Assembly (NCBI RefSeq): GCF_030818575.1
Contig: NZ_JAUTAL010000001.1
Coordinates: 3,596,001 to 3,660,000, forward strand
Source: Chryseobacterium camelliae
GTDB taxonomy: Bacteria; Bacteroidota; Bacteroidia; Flavobacteriales; Weeksellaceae
Direction of reading: 5' to 3'
Length of the DNA stretch: 64,000 nucleotides
Part shown: positions 35,748-44,371 of the stretch, piece after piece
How positions within the stretch are numbered: the first letter of the stretch is position 1
Layout: each line of letters opens with the position of its first letter
Position numbers and translations under genes: made by a program
The notes under the pieces: generated by a model
Seen by the model: only the letters and a program-made list of their open reading frames with translations
Databases searched by the model: none
What the model was told of the DNA's origin: nothing

Positions 35748-36629
35748 ATGGGAATTATTTTAAAGCCTATAGATGTTGTTGATGATATTACCCAGGAAGA
35801 ATTTATCCGGAAATATCTGAAACCACGGAAACCTGTTGTCATTAAAAACATGGCAAAAAAATGGCCAGCATACCAGAAATGGACCATGGACTATATGAAG
35901 GAGGTCGTTGGAGATGTAGAGGTTCCGTTGTATGACAGCTCTAAGGCTGATCCTTCAGCTCCTATCAATGCTTCAGCAGCCAAGATGAAGTTTGGGGATT
36001 ATATTGATCTGATCAGGAGAGAACCTACAGATCTCAGGATTTTCCTGTTTGACCCTATTAAATATGCGCCTAAGCTCCTGGAAGATTATATTTCTCCGAA
36101 AGAGCTGATGGGCGGTTTCCTGGATAAATATCCCAATATGTTTTTCGGGGGAAAAGGTTCTGTAACGTTCCTTCATTTTGATATAGACATGGCCCATATT
36201 TTCCACACGCATTTCAACGGCAGGAAACACATCCTCCTGTTTGATTATAAATGGAGGGAAAGGCTCTATCAAATTCCATATGCGACCTATGCCCTTGAAG
36301 ATTATGATATCGAGCATCCTGATTTTACAAAGTTCCCTGCACTGGACGGTGTGGAAGGGATCGAATGTTTCCTGGAGCACGGTGATACCCTGTTTATGCC
36401 TACTGGATGGTGGCACTGGATGAAATACCTGGACGGCAGTTTCTCCATTTCCCTCCGTGCCTGGGATAAGTCGTGGGCTGTAAAAGCACATTCCCTTTGG
36501 AACCTTACCGTACAGCGCAAATTTGATGATATTATGAAGTCCAGGTTCAGGAAGAAATATATGGACTGGAAGGAGAAGATAGCTATTAAAAGGGCTGAAC
36601 TTGCTCTAAAGAGGGGCCTTCCCAAATAA
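35748..36629 (+). CDS. JmjC-like cupin (cupin_8) 2-oxoglutarate oxygenase-type protein
   Basis: 293 residues. The cupin_8/JmjC fold is shown by KPVVIKNMAKKWPAYQKW near 29-46, the iron-binding His-x-Asp in FLHFDIDMAH near 141-150, HFNGRKHILLFD for 2-oxoglutarate binding, GDTLFMPTGWWHWMKYLDGS with the distal iron His near 226, and SISLRAWDKSW. Such enzymes hydroxylate proteins or small molecules using Fe(II) and 2-oxoglutarate. The substrate is unknown. Monocistronic, with its own terminator. Confidence 0.88.
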   Translation: MGIILKPIDVVDDITQEEFIRKYLKPRKPVVIKNMAKKWPAYQKWTMDYMKEVVGDVEVPLYDSSKADPSAPINASAAKMKFGDYIDLIRREPTDLRIFLFDPIKYAPKLLEDYISPKELMGGFLDKYPNMFFGGKGSVTFLHFDIDMAHIFHTHFNGRKHILLFDYKWRERLYQIPYATYALEDYDIEHPDFTKFPALDGVEGIECFLEHGDTLFMPTGWWHWMKYLDGSFSISLRAWDKSWAVKAHSLWNLTVQRKFDDIMKSRFRKKYMDWKEKIAIKRAELALKRGLPK

Positions 36630-36649
36630 TAAACACATACCTATAGAGA

Positions 36650-36680
36650 AAGGGTTAGCGTTAAGGCGGTAACCCTTTTA
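36650..36680 (+). terminator. Terminator of the JmjC/cupin gene
   Basis: AAGGGTTA (36650-36657) pairs with TAACCCTT (36670-36677), followed by a T-rich stretch. Confidence 0.65.
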
Positions 36681-36700
36681 TTATGGCCCTGTAACAACAT

Positions 36701-36732
36701 AAAGAACCGCCTGCTCATGCAGGCGGTTCTTT
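36701..36732. terminator. Strong bidirectional terminator
   Basis: AAAGAACCGCCTGC (36701-36714), TCAT loop, GCAGGCGGTTCTTT (36719-36732): a perfect 14-bp stem between the convergent JmjC and bacilliredoxin genes. Confidence 0.85.
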
Positions 36733-36769
36733 AGTATAAATGATATTGTATTGCTATGGAGAAAGAAGA

Positions 36770-37180
36770 CTAGCAGTATTCGTCATAAGCCGCCTGTAGA
36801 TTTGCGGCAATGGCTCCTGCAGGATTTCCTTCAATATGGTGTCTTTCCAGCATATGCACCAATTCCCCGTCCTTAAACAATGCCACACATGGTGAGCTTG
36901 GCGGGAACGGCGCAAGGTGTTTTCTGGCCTCTATTACGGCTTCTGTATCAAATCCTGCAAAAACAGTAGTCAAATGGTCAGGTTTCTTATCTCCGGTAAG
37001 AGAGTATACCACACCTGGTCTCGCTGCACCTGCAGCACATCCGCATACGGAATTGATGACCAGCAGGGTAGTTCCTGACTGTTTTAAAGCTTCCTCCACC
37101 TGAGCAGGTGTTGTAAGATCTTCAAAGCCTTTATCTGTAAGTTCAGCCTTCATAGGCATTACTAAATCTGTTGGATACAT
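36770..37180 (-). CDS. BrxA/BrxB-family bacilliredoxin
   Basis: 136 residues of the YphP/YqiW (BrxA/B) thioredoxin-like family. The signature NSVCGCAAGAARPG lies near 43-56, with a Cys-Gly-Cys active site where canonical thioredoxin has CxxC, and HHIEGNPAGAIAANLQAAYDEYC is at the end (not shown in full length here). These proteins reduce bacillithiol mixed disulfides in Firmicutes and are common in Bacteroidota. I use ATG 37180 (MYPTDLVMPM), the conserved start; the frame is open 11 codons further. Confidence 0.9.
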   Translation of the reverse strand: MYPTDLVMPMKAELTDKGFEDLTTPAQVEEALKQSGTTLLVINSVCGCAAGAARPGVVYSLTGDKKPDHLTTVFAGFDTEAVIEARKHLAPFPPSSPCVALFKDGELVHMLERHHIEGNPAGAIAANLQAAYDEYC

Positions 37181-37290
37181 AATGTTCTTTTTTATCCATG
37201 CAAAGATAAACAATTACATCCTTCCGTTCAATACATAAAAACTATCGTGGGCATTCGTTAAGAGAATAAATCCAGATTCTAAATCCCAAC

Positions 37291-37447
37291 TTGATGAATA
37301 TATGAAAATTTATTATTATATTTGGTAAGATTCTAGAAACATAGCCATGAAAATTGTTTTAGAGAATTCCCTCGCCAGGTAATTACAGCATCATCAGCTG
37401 TGAGCCACGAAAAAAAATGAAATCCGGAGCTCTCAAGCTCCGGATTT
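37291..37447 (+). ncRNA. Candidate small RNA or leader-peptide transcript
   Basis: A -7-like TATATTTG (37317-37324), preceded by TTG at 37291, is followed by a short ORF at 37347-37382 (MKIVLENSLAR, stop) and a strong terminator hairpin, AAATCCGGAGCT (37420-37431)/AGCTCCGGATTT (37436-37447). A transcript of about 115 bases would result. The hairpin could instead terminate the minus-strand yqeY transcript, which ends 100 bases away. The -33/-7 spacer is a little long. The rest of this 368-base gap shows nothing. Confidence 0.4.
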
Positions 37448-37450
37448 CTT
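37420..37450. terminator. Terminator hairpin
   Basis: A perfect 12-bp stem with a CTCA loop, A-run before and T-rich after. It may serve the minus-strand division cluster transcript or the candidate small RNA. Confidence 0.8.
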
Positions 37451-37548
37451 AATCAAATCGATATGCAAAGGTTAAATATCCTGTTTGTATAGCCCGGATC
37501 AAGGCATTAAGTAGAGTATGATCCTAATAAAGGGACAATAGGATACGT

Positions 37549-38001
37549 TTATGACAGCAGTTTCTTAGCCATTTCGGAAATGCTTTTTCCGTCAGACTTT
37601 CCTGCCAGTGCCTTAGAGGCCACGCCCATTACTTTTCCCAGATCCTTAACAGACTCAGCGCCGGTTTCAGCAATGATATTCTTCATTTCATTTTCCAGTT
37701 CCTCTGCTGTCAGCTGTTTGGGAAGGAATTCTTCAATGACCTTCATCTGTGCTTCCTCCACTTCGGCAAGATCATTTCTTCCCTGTGCTGTAAACTGGTC
37801 ATAAGAATCCTTACGCTGCTTCACCATTCTCTGAAGGATGGCGATTTCCTGCTCTGCAGAAACGTCTGCGCCTCTGGCTTCCGTTTTCACCAGTAATATC
37901 TGCGATTTCACAGCCCGCAGAGAGTCCAGGGCAACTTTGTCCTTTGCTCTCATGGCTGTTTTTATGGCTTCGTTGATGGTATTTTCTAAACTCATATTCA
38001 A
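37549..38001 (-). CDS. GatB/YqeY domain protein
   Basis: 150 residues, mainly helical, matching YqeY over its length (SLENTINEAIKTAMRAKDKV, LDSLRAVKSQILLVKTEARG, ILQRMVKQRKDSYDQF, MGVASKALAGKSDGKSISEM). The domain resembles the tRNA-binding tail of amidotransferase GatB, but the solo protein's role is unclear. It follows ftsZ by 81 bases. The start is ATG at 38001 or 37995. Confidence 0.9.
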   Translation of the reverse strand: MNMSLENTINEAIKTAMRAKDKVALDSLRAVKSQILLVKTEARGADVSAEQEIAILQRMVKQRKDSYDQFTAQGRNDLAEVEEAQMKVIEEFLPKQLTAEELENEMKNIIAETGAESVKDLGKVMGVASKALAGKSDGKSISEMAKKLLS

Positions 38002-38082
38002 TAATTTAATAATGTAGCAATGTATCAGTTTACCAATATCCCGTTAATCTAATTGTTATGCTGATATATTGTTGCATTTATC

Positions 38083-39918
38083 CTAGTCAACATCCTTATT
38101 CAAAAACCTGTTTTCCCTGATGTTTACGGAACCGTTGTTTTCAGACAGGTACGTATTGATGTTCTGTTCTGAAGCATTGTTCCCGTCAATGGAAATATTC
38201 TTTCTCTTGAAGGCAGGGACAGATTCAAATTCATTGCTGCTGTCAAAATTCTGGTACCGTGAGTTGAATTCTTTCAGCTTGTTTCTCCTTTCCACGATTT
38301 TTTCCTGATCTACAGATTTGCTTACAAATGTGAATCCGGTTTCTTCAGAATGGTGGATTTCAGGTCTGGTTTCCGCCTGAGGTTCTTCCTTTGGCTGTTC
38401 CTGAGGCTTTTCTGTAACGGTTAATTCCGCTTTAGGTTGTTCGGAATCCGCTTTAGGCTCATCGATGGGTTCGTGAACGAAAAAACTGAACTCTACAGGT
38501 TTTTCCTCAGATGAACTGCCGGATGCAGGCTTATTTTTTTTTTCTTCAGTTTCAAATGAGAACGACTGGATCTCAAGGTCGTTGGGATCATTATCGTCAT
38601 CAAAGGAGAATACGAAAGATTTTTCGCCGGACTCTTCATCATTTCTCCATTCCTGGGCAGGATGGTCTTCAGTTTCCTCATCACGCCCGAAGAATTTCAC
38701 TTCAGTTTTCACCTCTTCCTCTTCCAGGATCATCTTCTTCTCGGTGGAAGTAATGCTGAACTGAGGCAAGTCATGGTCGTCATCCAGCCTGAAAAGGTTC
38801 TTTCCGCTGAAATCCTGCGAAGAATCAGGAGCCGACTGTCTTTCCTCCCTTGTTTTGAATGGCGATTCCTTAGGGGTTTCAAAAGTATCGTTCAGGCTGA
38901 TTTTAATCTTTTCCGTAGGCCCTGCAAATTTTTTATTGTCATTGGAGAATCCTGTAGCAATAACCAGTACGCTTACAGAATCACCAAGCTCTTCATCAGA
39001 ACCTACCCCGAAGATAATGTCTGCGGTATTCCCTGCTTCTTTCTGGATATGATCCATGATCACACCAATCTCATCCATGGTTACCTCTTCTACACCGCTT
39101 CGGATCAATAGGAGCACATTTTTGGCACCGGTAATCTTATTGTCGTTCAATAGAGGAGAGTCAAGGGCCTTTTTAACGGCTTCTTCTGCCTTATTTTCGC
39201 CTGAAGCGATTCCGGTGGACATCAGGGCCGTTCCGGAGTTCTGAAGCACGGATTTGGCATCCCTGAAGTCAATGTTTACATCAAAGTATCCTGTAATCAC
39301 CTCTGCCATTCCTTTGGCGGCATTGGTAAGCACCTCATCAGCCTTGGAGAATCCCTGCTTGAAGCCCAGATTTCCAAATTGCTGCCTCAGTTTATCGTTA
39401 TTGATCACAATCAGTGAATCAACGTTGTTTCTTAGTTTATCAAGGCCGTTTTCCGCCTGTTCCAGCCTTCTTTTACCTTCAAAGCTGAACGGAACAGTAA
39501 CGATCCCTACGGTAAGAATGCCCATGTCCTTCGCTACTTTGGCAATAACTGGTGCTGCCCCGGTACCGGTACCACCGCCCATCCCTGCAGTAATAAAGAC
39601 CATCTTGGTATTCTGCCCCATGGCAGCCTTGATGTCTTCAATGCTTTCAATAGCGGATTTTTCCCCTACCTCGGGATCTGCTCCGGCACCCAGGCCTTCA
39701 GTAATGGTAGTTCCCAGCTGAACCTTATTGGCAACCGGGTTATTGTCTAATGTCTGTGCATCCGTATTGCATACCACGAAATCCACTCCATGGATTCCTT
39801 TCTCGTACATGTGCTTAAGGGCGTTGTTCCCACCGCCTCCGACACCGATAACTTTTATAATGGATGAATTTCCCTTTGGCAAGTCAAACGAAAACCCCTG
39901 TGTCCCTAAATTTTCCAT
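38083..39918 (-). CDS. ftsZ: Cell division protein FtsZ
   Basis: 611 residues. The tubulin-like GTPase covers about 20-330: IKVIGVGGGGNNALKHM, the tubulin signature GMGGGTGTGAAPVIA and NNDKLRQQF. The remaining 280 residues are a Glu/Asp/Lys/Pro-rich linker, about three times the length typical of other phyla, ending with a terminal peptide that is not the usual FtsA-binding consensus. FtsZ polymerises into the division ring. I use ATG 39918 (MENLGTQGF); the frame is open 12 codons upstream. It is downstream of ftsA by 100 bases. Confidence 0.96.
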   Translation of the reverse strand: MENLGTQGFSFDLPKGNSSIIKVIGVGGGGNNALKHMYEKGIHGVDFVVCNTDAQTLDNNPVANKVQLGTTITEGLGAGADPEVGEKSAIESIEDIKAAMGQNTKMVFITAGMGGGTGTGAAPVIAKVAKDMGILTVGIVTVPFSFEGKRRLEQAENGLDKLRNNVDSLIVINNDKLRQQFGNLGFKQGFSKADEVLTNAAKGMAEVITGYFDVNIDFRDAKSVLQNSGTALMSTGIASGENKAEEAVKKALDSPLLNDNKITGAKNVLLLIRSGVEEVTMDEIGVIMDHIQKEAGNTADIIFGVGSDEELGDSVSVLVIATGFSNDNKKFAGPTEKIKISLNDTFETPKESPFKTREERQSAPDSSQDFSGKNLFRLDDDHDLPQFSITSTEKKMILEEEEVKTEVKFFGRDEETEDHPAQEWRNDEESGEKSFVFSFDDDNDPNDLEIQSFSFETEEKKNKPASGSSSEEKPVEFSFFVHEPIDEPKADSEQPKAELTVTEKPQEQPKEEPQAETRPEIHHSEETGFTFVSKSVDQEKIVERRNKLKEFNSRYQNFDSSNEFESVPAFKRKNISIDGNNASEQNINTYLSENNGSVNIRENRFLNKDVD

Positions 39919-40017
39919 ACCTACAATTTTTTTTAACAATTGATTACTATTCACTGATGAATGACTGCTTGGCGCCCTTACGCATGAAGAAAATCATTGC
40001 TCAGTTATCATTTATAT

Positions 40018-41400
40018 TTACTCTACTTCTTCAAAGAATTTTTTTACTTTTTCCATCAGCGACTGTCCGAAGGTCAGTTTTGCCTTCCTGCTGTCATGAT
40101 GCTCATTGCTCATATGCTGCTCATGGACAGGCTGTTGTTCCTGTTGTGCCATCTGAGGAACTTCAACAGGGGCAGCAGAAGCTTCCGGCTGTTTTTCTTC
40201 CTCTACGGGCTCCTGCGAAGCGGCATTCTGCTTCTTATCCCGGATTTTTAAGCTTTCCATCAATAAGCCGATAGAAGTAGCAAATTCCGGGCCTTTAAGA
40301 TACTGATTTTTATCGTTTGCAATATATTCATTTGCAAAGCCGATCCTGCTGTCGAAACCGGTTGTATAATTGGCCAGCTGGCGCAGGTGTTTCAGGTTGG
40401 AACCTCCGCCTGTAAGCACGATTCCTGCGATCAGTTTCTTCTTCTGTTCAAAGGCACCATAGGCCTTCAGTTCAGTATTTACCATTTCCAGGATTTCCTC
40501 CACTCTTGCATTGATGATCTGGGCAAGGGTTTTAAGGGAGATTTCCTTATCCGGCCTTCCGTGAAGCCCGGGAATGGTTACGTAGGTACTGTCTTTTTCA
40601 AGTTCCGGTACGGCTGAGCCGAACTTAACTTTCAGCTGGTCAGCATGCTTCTCTATGATAGAGCATCCTTCCTTGATATCTTCGGTGATAATTCCTCCTC
40701 CGTAAGGTATGACACAGGTGTGTCTGATGATGTTGTCCTTGAAAATGGCAATATCCGTAGTTCCTCCTCCGATGTCCACGATAGCTACACCGGCTTCTTT
40801 CTCCTCTTTGGTAAGAACGGATTCCGAAGAGGCCAGAGGCTCCAGGGTAAGGGCTTCCATTTCCAGGCCTGCCTCTCTTACACACCGTGCAATATTGCGG
40901 ATGCTTCCCATCTGGCCTACCACAACATGGAAGTTGGCTTCCAGACGTTTTCCGTGCATGCCGATAGGTTCCTGAATCTCACCTTCGGAATCTACTTTGT
41001 ACTCCTGTGGAAGTACATGGATAATTTCTTCTCCAGGAAGCATGACCAGTTTCTTGACCTGGTCTTTCAGGGCTTCAATATCATCATCTGTAATAAACTT
41101 ATCCGGATGTTCACGCATAATATAATCAGAGTGCTGCAGGGAGCGGATGTGCTTTCCTGCAATACCTACCGTTACTTTACGGATTGGCACTCCAGCGCTA
41201 GACTGTGCTTCAGCCACAGCAGCTTTGATTGAATTAATGGTTTGCGAAATATTATTCACAATTCCTTTGTGAACACCAAGACTCTTTGCCTTCCCTACAC
41301 CGAGAACTTCTATTTTCCCATGTGCATTCCTCCTTCCGACAATCGCGACAATCTTCGTTGTCCCGATGTCCAGACCTACTGAATACTCTTGATTTTCCAT
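40018..41400 (-). CDS. ftsA: Cell division protein FtsA
   Basis: 460 residues of the actin-like family: GLDIGTTKIVAIVG near 8-21 (phosphate 1), the 1C-domain region with VGIAGKHIRS, VDIGGGTTDIAIF near 208-220 (phosphate 2) and TGGGSNLKHL near 340 (adenosine). FtsA tethers FtsZ to the membrane. After the actin core an 80-residue Gln/Glu/Pro/His-rich linker precedes the amphipathic tip MEKVKKFFEEV, the expected membrane-targeting helix. Confidence 0.95.
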   Translation of the reverse strand: MENQEYSVGLDIGTTKIVAIVGRRNAHGKIEVLGVGKAKSLGVHKGIVNNISQTINSIKAAVAEAQSSAGVPIRKVTVGIAGKHIRSLQHSDYIMREHPDKFITDDDIEALKDQVKKLVMLPGEEIIHVLPQEYKVDSEGEIQEPIGMHGKRLEANFHVVVGQMGSIRNIARCVREAGLEMEALTLEPLASSESVLTKEEKEAGVAIVDIGGGTTDIAIFKDNIIRHTCVIPYGGGIITEDIKEGCSIIEKHADQLKVKFGSAVPELEKDSTYVTIPGLHGRPDKEISLKTLAQIINARVEEILEMVNTELKAYGAFEQKKKLIAGIVLTGGGSNLKHLRQLANYTTGFDSRIGFANEYIANDKNQYLKGPEFATSIGLLMESLKIRDKKQNAASQEPVEEEKQPEASAAPVEVPQMAQQEQQPVHEQHMSNEHHDSRKAKLTFGQSLMEKVKKFFEEVE

Positions 41401-41454
41401 TTTTTATATCGATTTGATTTTTCCTTATTCTCTTAAGCGGTTCTCATTCCGCAT

Positions 41455-42420
41455 CTATTCTATTTTTACTTTAGCCTTTGTTTTCGGCTTTGCCGCTTCC
41501 TGCTTTTTTGTTTTCTTCGGCTGTTCTTTTGCTTTCGCTTTCTGTTTTGCCGCTGTCTTTGCTTTGACAGGCTGTGAAGGTTTCCTGTCTGCCTCTTTAG
41601 GTTTTACTTCCGCCTTTTTTTCCGTATGCGGAACAATGACGGGAATTTTGGCCAGCTCCAGCTTACCAGCCTTTAGGATGCTGTCGTTTTCCTTGAAGTA
41701 TGGGTTAAGCGTGGTGACAATCTGGTTCTGGTATTTCACGGAAACCATACTGTACTTTTCCGGGTCCTGGTACACCAGGTATTTCTCTACAAAGGTCTTA
41801 AAGCCCTTTACCTTGAACTCAATATGGTCCAGATCCCCGATTTCAACCTTATAATTCCCTTCGCTGGTAAGAAGATAATAATTTTCTTTAATTTTTGAAA
41901 TACCGATGAAGAATTTTTTACTGAAATCATCTTTATCGATCTTTTCAACCAGTTCTGCCAGTTTCCTGTATTCATCAGGCTTCACATCGCCGGTGACAAG
42001 CATGGAAGGATGGGAATAGGTTTTGGAAATCGGAAATTCCACGCCTTTATCATCTACATAAAAATCCCTGCCGTTGGTATTGAGCCTGAAAACCGGAACC
42101 CTCTGCCTGATATCCAGGTTCAGTTTTCCGTTGAGGTTCAGATACACATTTGCACTGTCTACAGCAGGCAGCGCATTGATTTTCTTTTCCAGGACCGGGA
42201 TATTGAGGTCGCCGACTTTCCCGGATGGGTTTTCTTTTTTTACAATATCAAGGATATCTTTTTCATCGATAAAATATACCGGAGTCTTTTCACTCAGTTT
42301 TACAGAAATCTTGTTATCCGTAATCTTCTGACCGCTGAACCTTTTCAGTGAAAAGCTCAGCAGGAATCCCAGAATGATCACTGTGACCGCAATTTTTAGT
42401 ATTCTGTATTTATTTTTCAT
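41455..42420 (-). CDS. ftsQ: Cell division protein FtsQ
   Basis: 321 residues: one transmembrane helix (about 8-25), a POTRA-like domain (about 30-105; EKTPVYFIDEKDILDIVK) and a beta domain to about 260, the usual FtsQ/DivIB plan. The protein then carries an extra roughly 50-residue Lys/Ala/Pro/Gln tail (QPVKAKTAAKQKAKAKEQPK) in the periplasm. Membership in the cluster between murC and ftsA supports the call, as FtsQ sequences are weakly conserved. Confidence 0.88.
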   Translation of the reverse strand: MKNKYRILKIAVTVIILGFLLSFSLKRFSGQKITDNKISVKLSEKTPVYFIDEKDILDIVKKENPSGKVGDLNIPVLEKKINALPAVDSANVYLNLNGKLNLDIRQRVPVFRLNTNGRDFYVDDKGVEFPISKTYSHPSMLVTGDVKPDEYRKLAELVEKIDKDDFSKKFFIGISKIKENYYLLTSEGNYKVEIGDLDHIEFKVKGFKTFVEKYLVYQDPEKYSMVSVKYQNQIVTTLNPYFKENDSILKAGKLELAKIPVIVPHTEKKAEVKPKEADRKPSQPVKAKTAAKQKAKAKEQPKKTKKQEAAKPKTKAKVKIE

Positions 42421-42481
42421 AATAGATGTCCGGTTGTATACTGTAAAAAGTACAATGTAATTCTTTTATTTACGTGTTATT

Positions 42482-43861
42482 TTATTCTTCCCCTGCAATT
42501 TGCGCAGAAGCATTCATCCACTCGCAGACAGGATCATACAGGGTATCAATATTCCCTGCGCCTATCGTGAGAAGGATATCAAAATCTTTCTCTTTTATCC
42601 TTCTGAAGGCATCGACTAAGGACGATACCTCTTTTTTATTTAACGTTACTTTTTCCAGCAGCCATTGGGAGGTGATACCTTCAAAGTTTTCCTGGAGTTC
42701 CCTTGCGGGGTATATATCCAGCAAAATCAGCTCATCCGGCTGGCTCAGGCTTTCTGCAAAACCATCTGCAAAATCCCGGGTACGGCTGAACAGGTGCGGC
42801 TGAAATACGACCAGCAGCTTTTTATCCGGGTAAAATGTCTTTACCGATCCCAGTACCGCATTGATTTCAGTAGGATGGTGCGCATAATCATCAATATAGA
42901 TTTTACCGTTTGGATAGATGTGTTTGGTATATCTTCTTTTGATGCCTTTAAAACTGGCGATGGCTTTTTTCAGGGTTTGGAAATCCACCCCTAGATTGTG
43001 AAGGATCGCTAGAGCCACCGTGGCGTTTTCAACATTATGGATACCCGGAATCTCCCATACGAAATCCCGTACGGTTTCCTCCGGTGTATGGAAGTCAAAA
43101 TAAATCCTGTCGTGTTCCATGCGCAGGTTATCCGAATAATAATCTGCTTTTTCGTTTACGGCATAGGTTCGGTGATCCCGTCCTATTTCAATACCTTTCC
43201 TCACGAACAGCTGCCTGTCATTTGGTACCAGGGTGGCAAACTGCCTGAATCCTTCTTCAATGGTATGTTTGTCACCGTAAATATCCAGGTGGTCTGCATC
43301 AATAGAGGTGATGACAGCCCAGTCGGGGGAGAGGTTCAGGAAACTTCTGTCGTACTCATCAGCTTCCACCACAGAATATTTGGTTCCGTTATAGAGGAAA
43401 TTGGACCGGAAATTTTCAGAAATCCCTCCCAGGAAGCACGAAAACGGAAGGTCAGCCTCTTTACACAGGTGTGAAACCAGAGTAGAAGTGGTTGTTTTAC
43501 CATGTGTACCTGCCACAGCGATGCAGTCTGTATTTTCTGTGATCAGGCCCAGCACCTTGGCTCTTTTTTTAACCTCGAAACCATGGTCATTGAAATAATC
43601 CAGAATACCCAGCGTTTTAATTGCCGGGGTATAGATGACTAAAGTCTGCTCCTGATTAAGGGCAGTGATCCTTTCGTCGATCAGGTCTTCAAAAACAATA
43701 TCGATTCCTTCTTCCATCAGCTGCCGGGTCAGTTTGGTATTGGTTTTATCGTACCCGAGAACTTTTTTGCCGGAAGCATGGAAATAGCGTGCCAGAGCAG
43801 ACATGCCGATGCCTCCGATCCCAACGAAGTAAAAATTCTGATATGTTTCCAATAATTTCAT
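42482..43861 (-). CDS. murC: UDP-N-acetylmuramate-L-alanine ligase
   Basis: 459 residues. Mur ligase features: GIGGIGMSALARYF near 15-28 (UDP-binding), AGTHGKTTTSTLVSHL near 117-132 (P-loop), EADEYDRSFLNL near 165-176, DDYAHHPTEI near 325-334 and FQPHLFSRT near 350. MurC attaches L-Ala to UDP-MurNAc in the cytoplasm. Followed by ftsQ after 61 bases. Confidence 0.96.
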   Translation of the reverse strand: MKLLETYQNFYFVGIGGIGMSALARYFHASGKKVLGYDKTNTKLTRQLMEEGIDIVFEDLIDERITALNQEQTLVIYTPAIKTLGILDYFNDHGFEVKKRAKVLGLITENTDCIAVAGTHGKTTTSTLVSHLCKEADLPFSCFLGGISENFRSNFLYNGTKYSVVEADEYDRSFLNLSPDWAVITSIDADHLDIYGDKHTIEEGFRQFATLVPNDRQLFVRKGIEIGRDHRTYAVNEKADYYSDNLRMEHDRIYFDFHTPEETVRDFVWEIPGIHNVENATVALAILHNLGVDFQTLKKAIASFKGIKRRYTKHIYPNGKIYIDDYAHHPTEINAVLGSVKTFYPDKKLLVVFQPHLFSRTRDFADGFAESLSQPDELILLDIYPARELQENFEGITSQWLLEKVTLNKKEVSSLVDAFRRIKEKDFDILLTIGAGNIDTLYDPVCEWMNASAQIAGEE

Positions 43862-43876
43862 TTTTCTATCTCAATA

Positions 43877-44353
43877 TTATTTGTAACTGAAAATCTTTTC
43901 TTTATCCAGGCTGTAAGCGTCCCCCTGATACAAAAAGAATTCTGCAACGGCATCTTCCAGGGTCTCTAAAGTGAATCCGTTGGTAATCCAGAAAAAATAC
44001 TGAAAACTGATCGAATTCTGATTAGGCAGATAGCCTGCCTTTACCATTGCCAGGCTATTGATGCCAAGCAATAGATTATCGATTTTATCTTTATCCGCAC
44101 CCTCTTTTAAAAGAACATTAACATTCATGTTAATATATTTCTTTTGGCTGTCGATATCCATGAATAAAACAGCTTTTTCTTTATTTGCTATTTTAACATA
44201 AGTCTCTTGCTGCTCTACAATAGTATATCCTTTACCTCTTAGGTAATCGGCAATCAATGAAGTTTTAATTTCTGCCGGCTTCACAAGCGTCTGAGCGCTC
44301 AAAAAATTTGCAAAAAAGCAAATCAACAGTACTGTAAATAATCTTGTTTTCAT
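43877..44353 (-). CDS. Exported YbjN-like protein inside the division cluster
   Basis: 158 residues with a signal peptide (LLICFFANFLSAQ, residues 7-19). The body has the look of a YbjN/sensory-transduction domain: an N-terminal helix (IADYLRGKGYTIVEQQ), beta strands (AVLFMDIDSQKKYINMNVNV) and a helical C-terminus (LETLEDAVAEFFLYQ). The assignment is tentative. It lies between murG (18 bases) and murC (15 bases), so it is co-transcribed with the wall genes; its function there is unknown. Confidence 0.6.
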   Translation of the reverse strand: MKTRLFTVLLICFFANFLSAQTLVKPAEIKTSLIADYLRGKGYTIVEQQETYVKIANKEKAVLFMDIDSQKKYINMNVNVLLKEGADKDKIDNLLLGINSLAMVKAGYLPNQNSISFQYFFWITNGFTLETLEDAVAEFFLYQGDAYSLDKEKIFSYK

Positions 44354-44371
44354 ATGTATTGATATTTGTGA

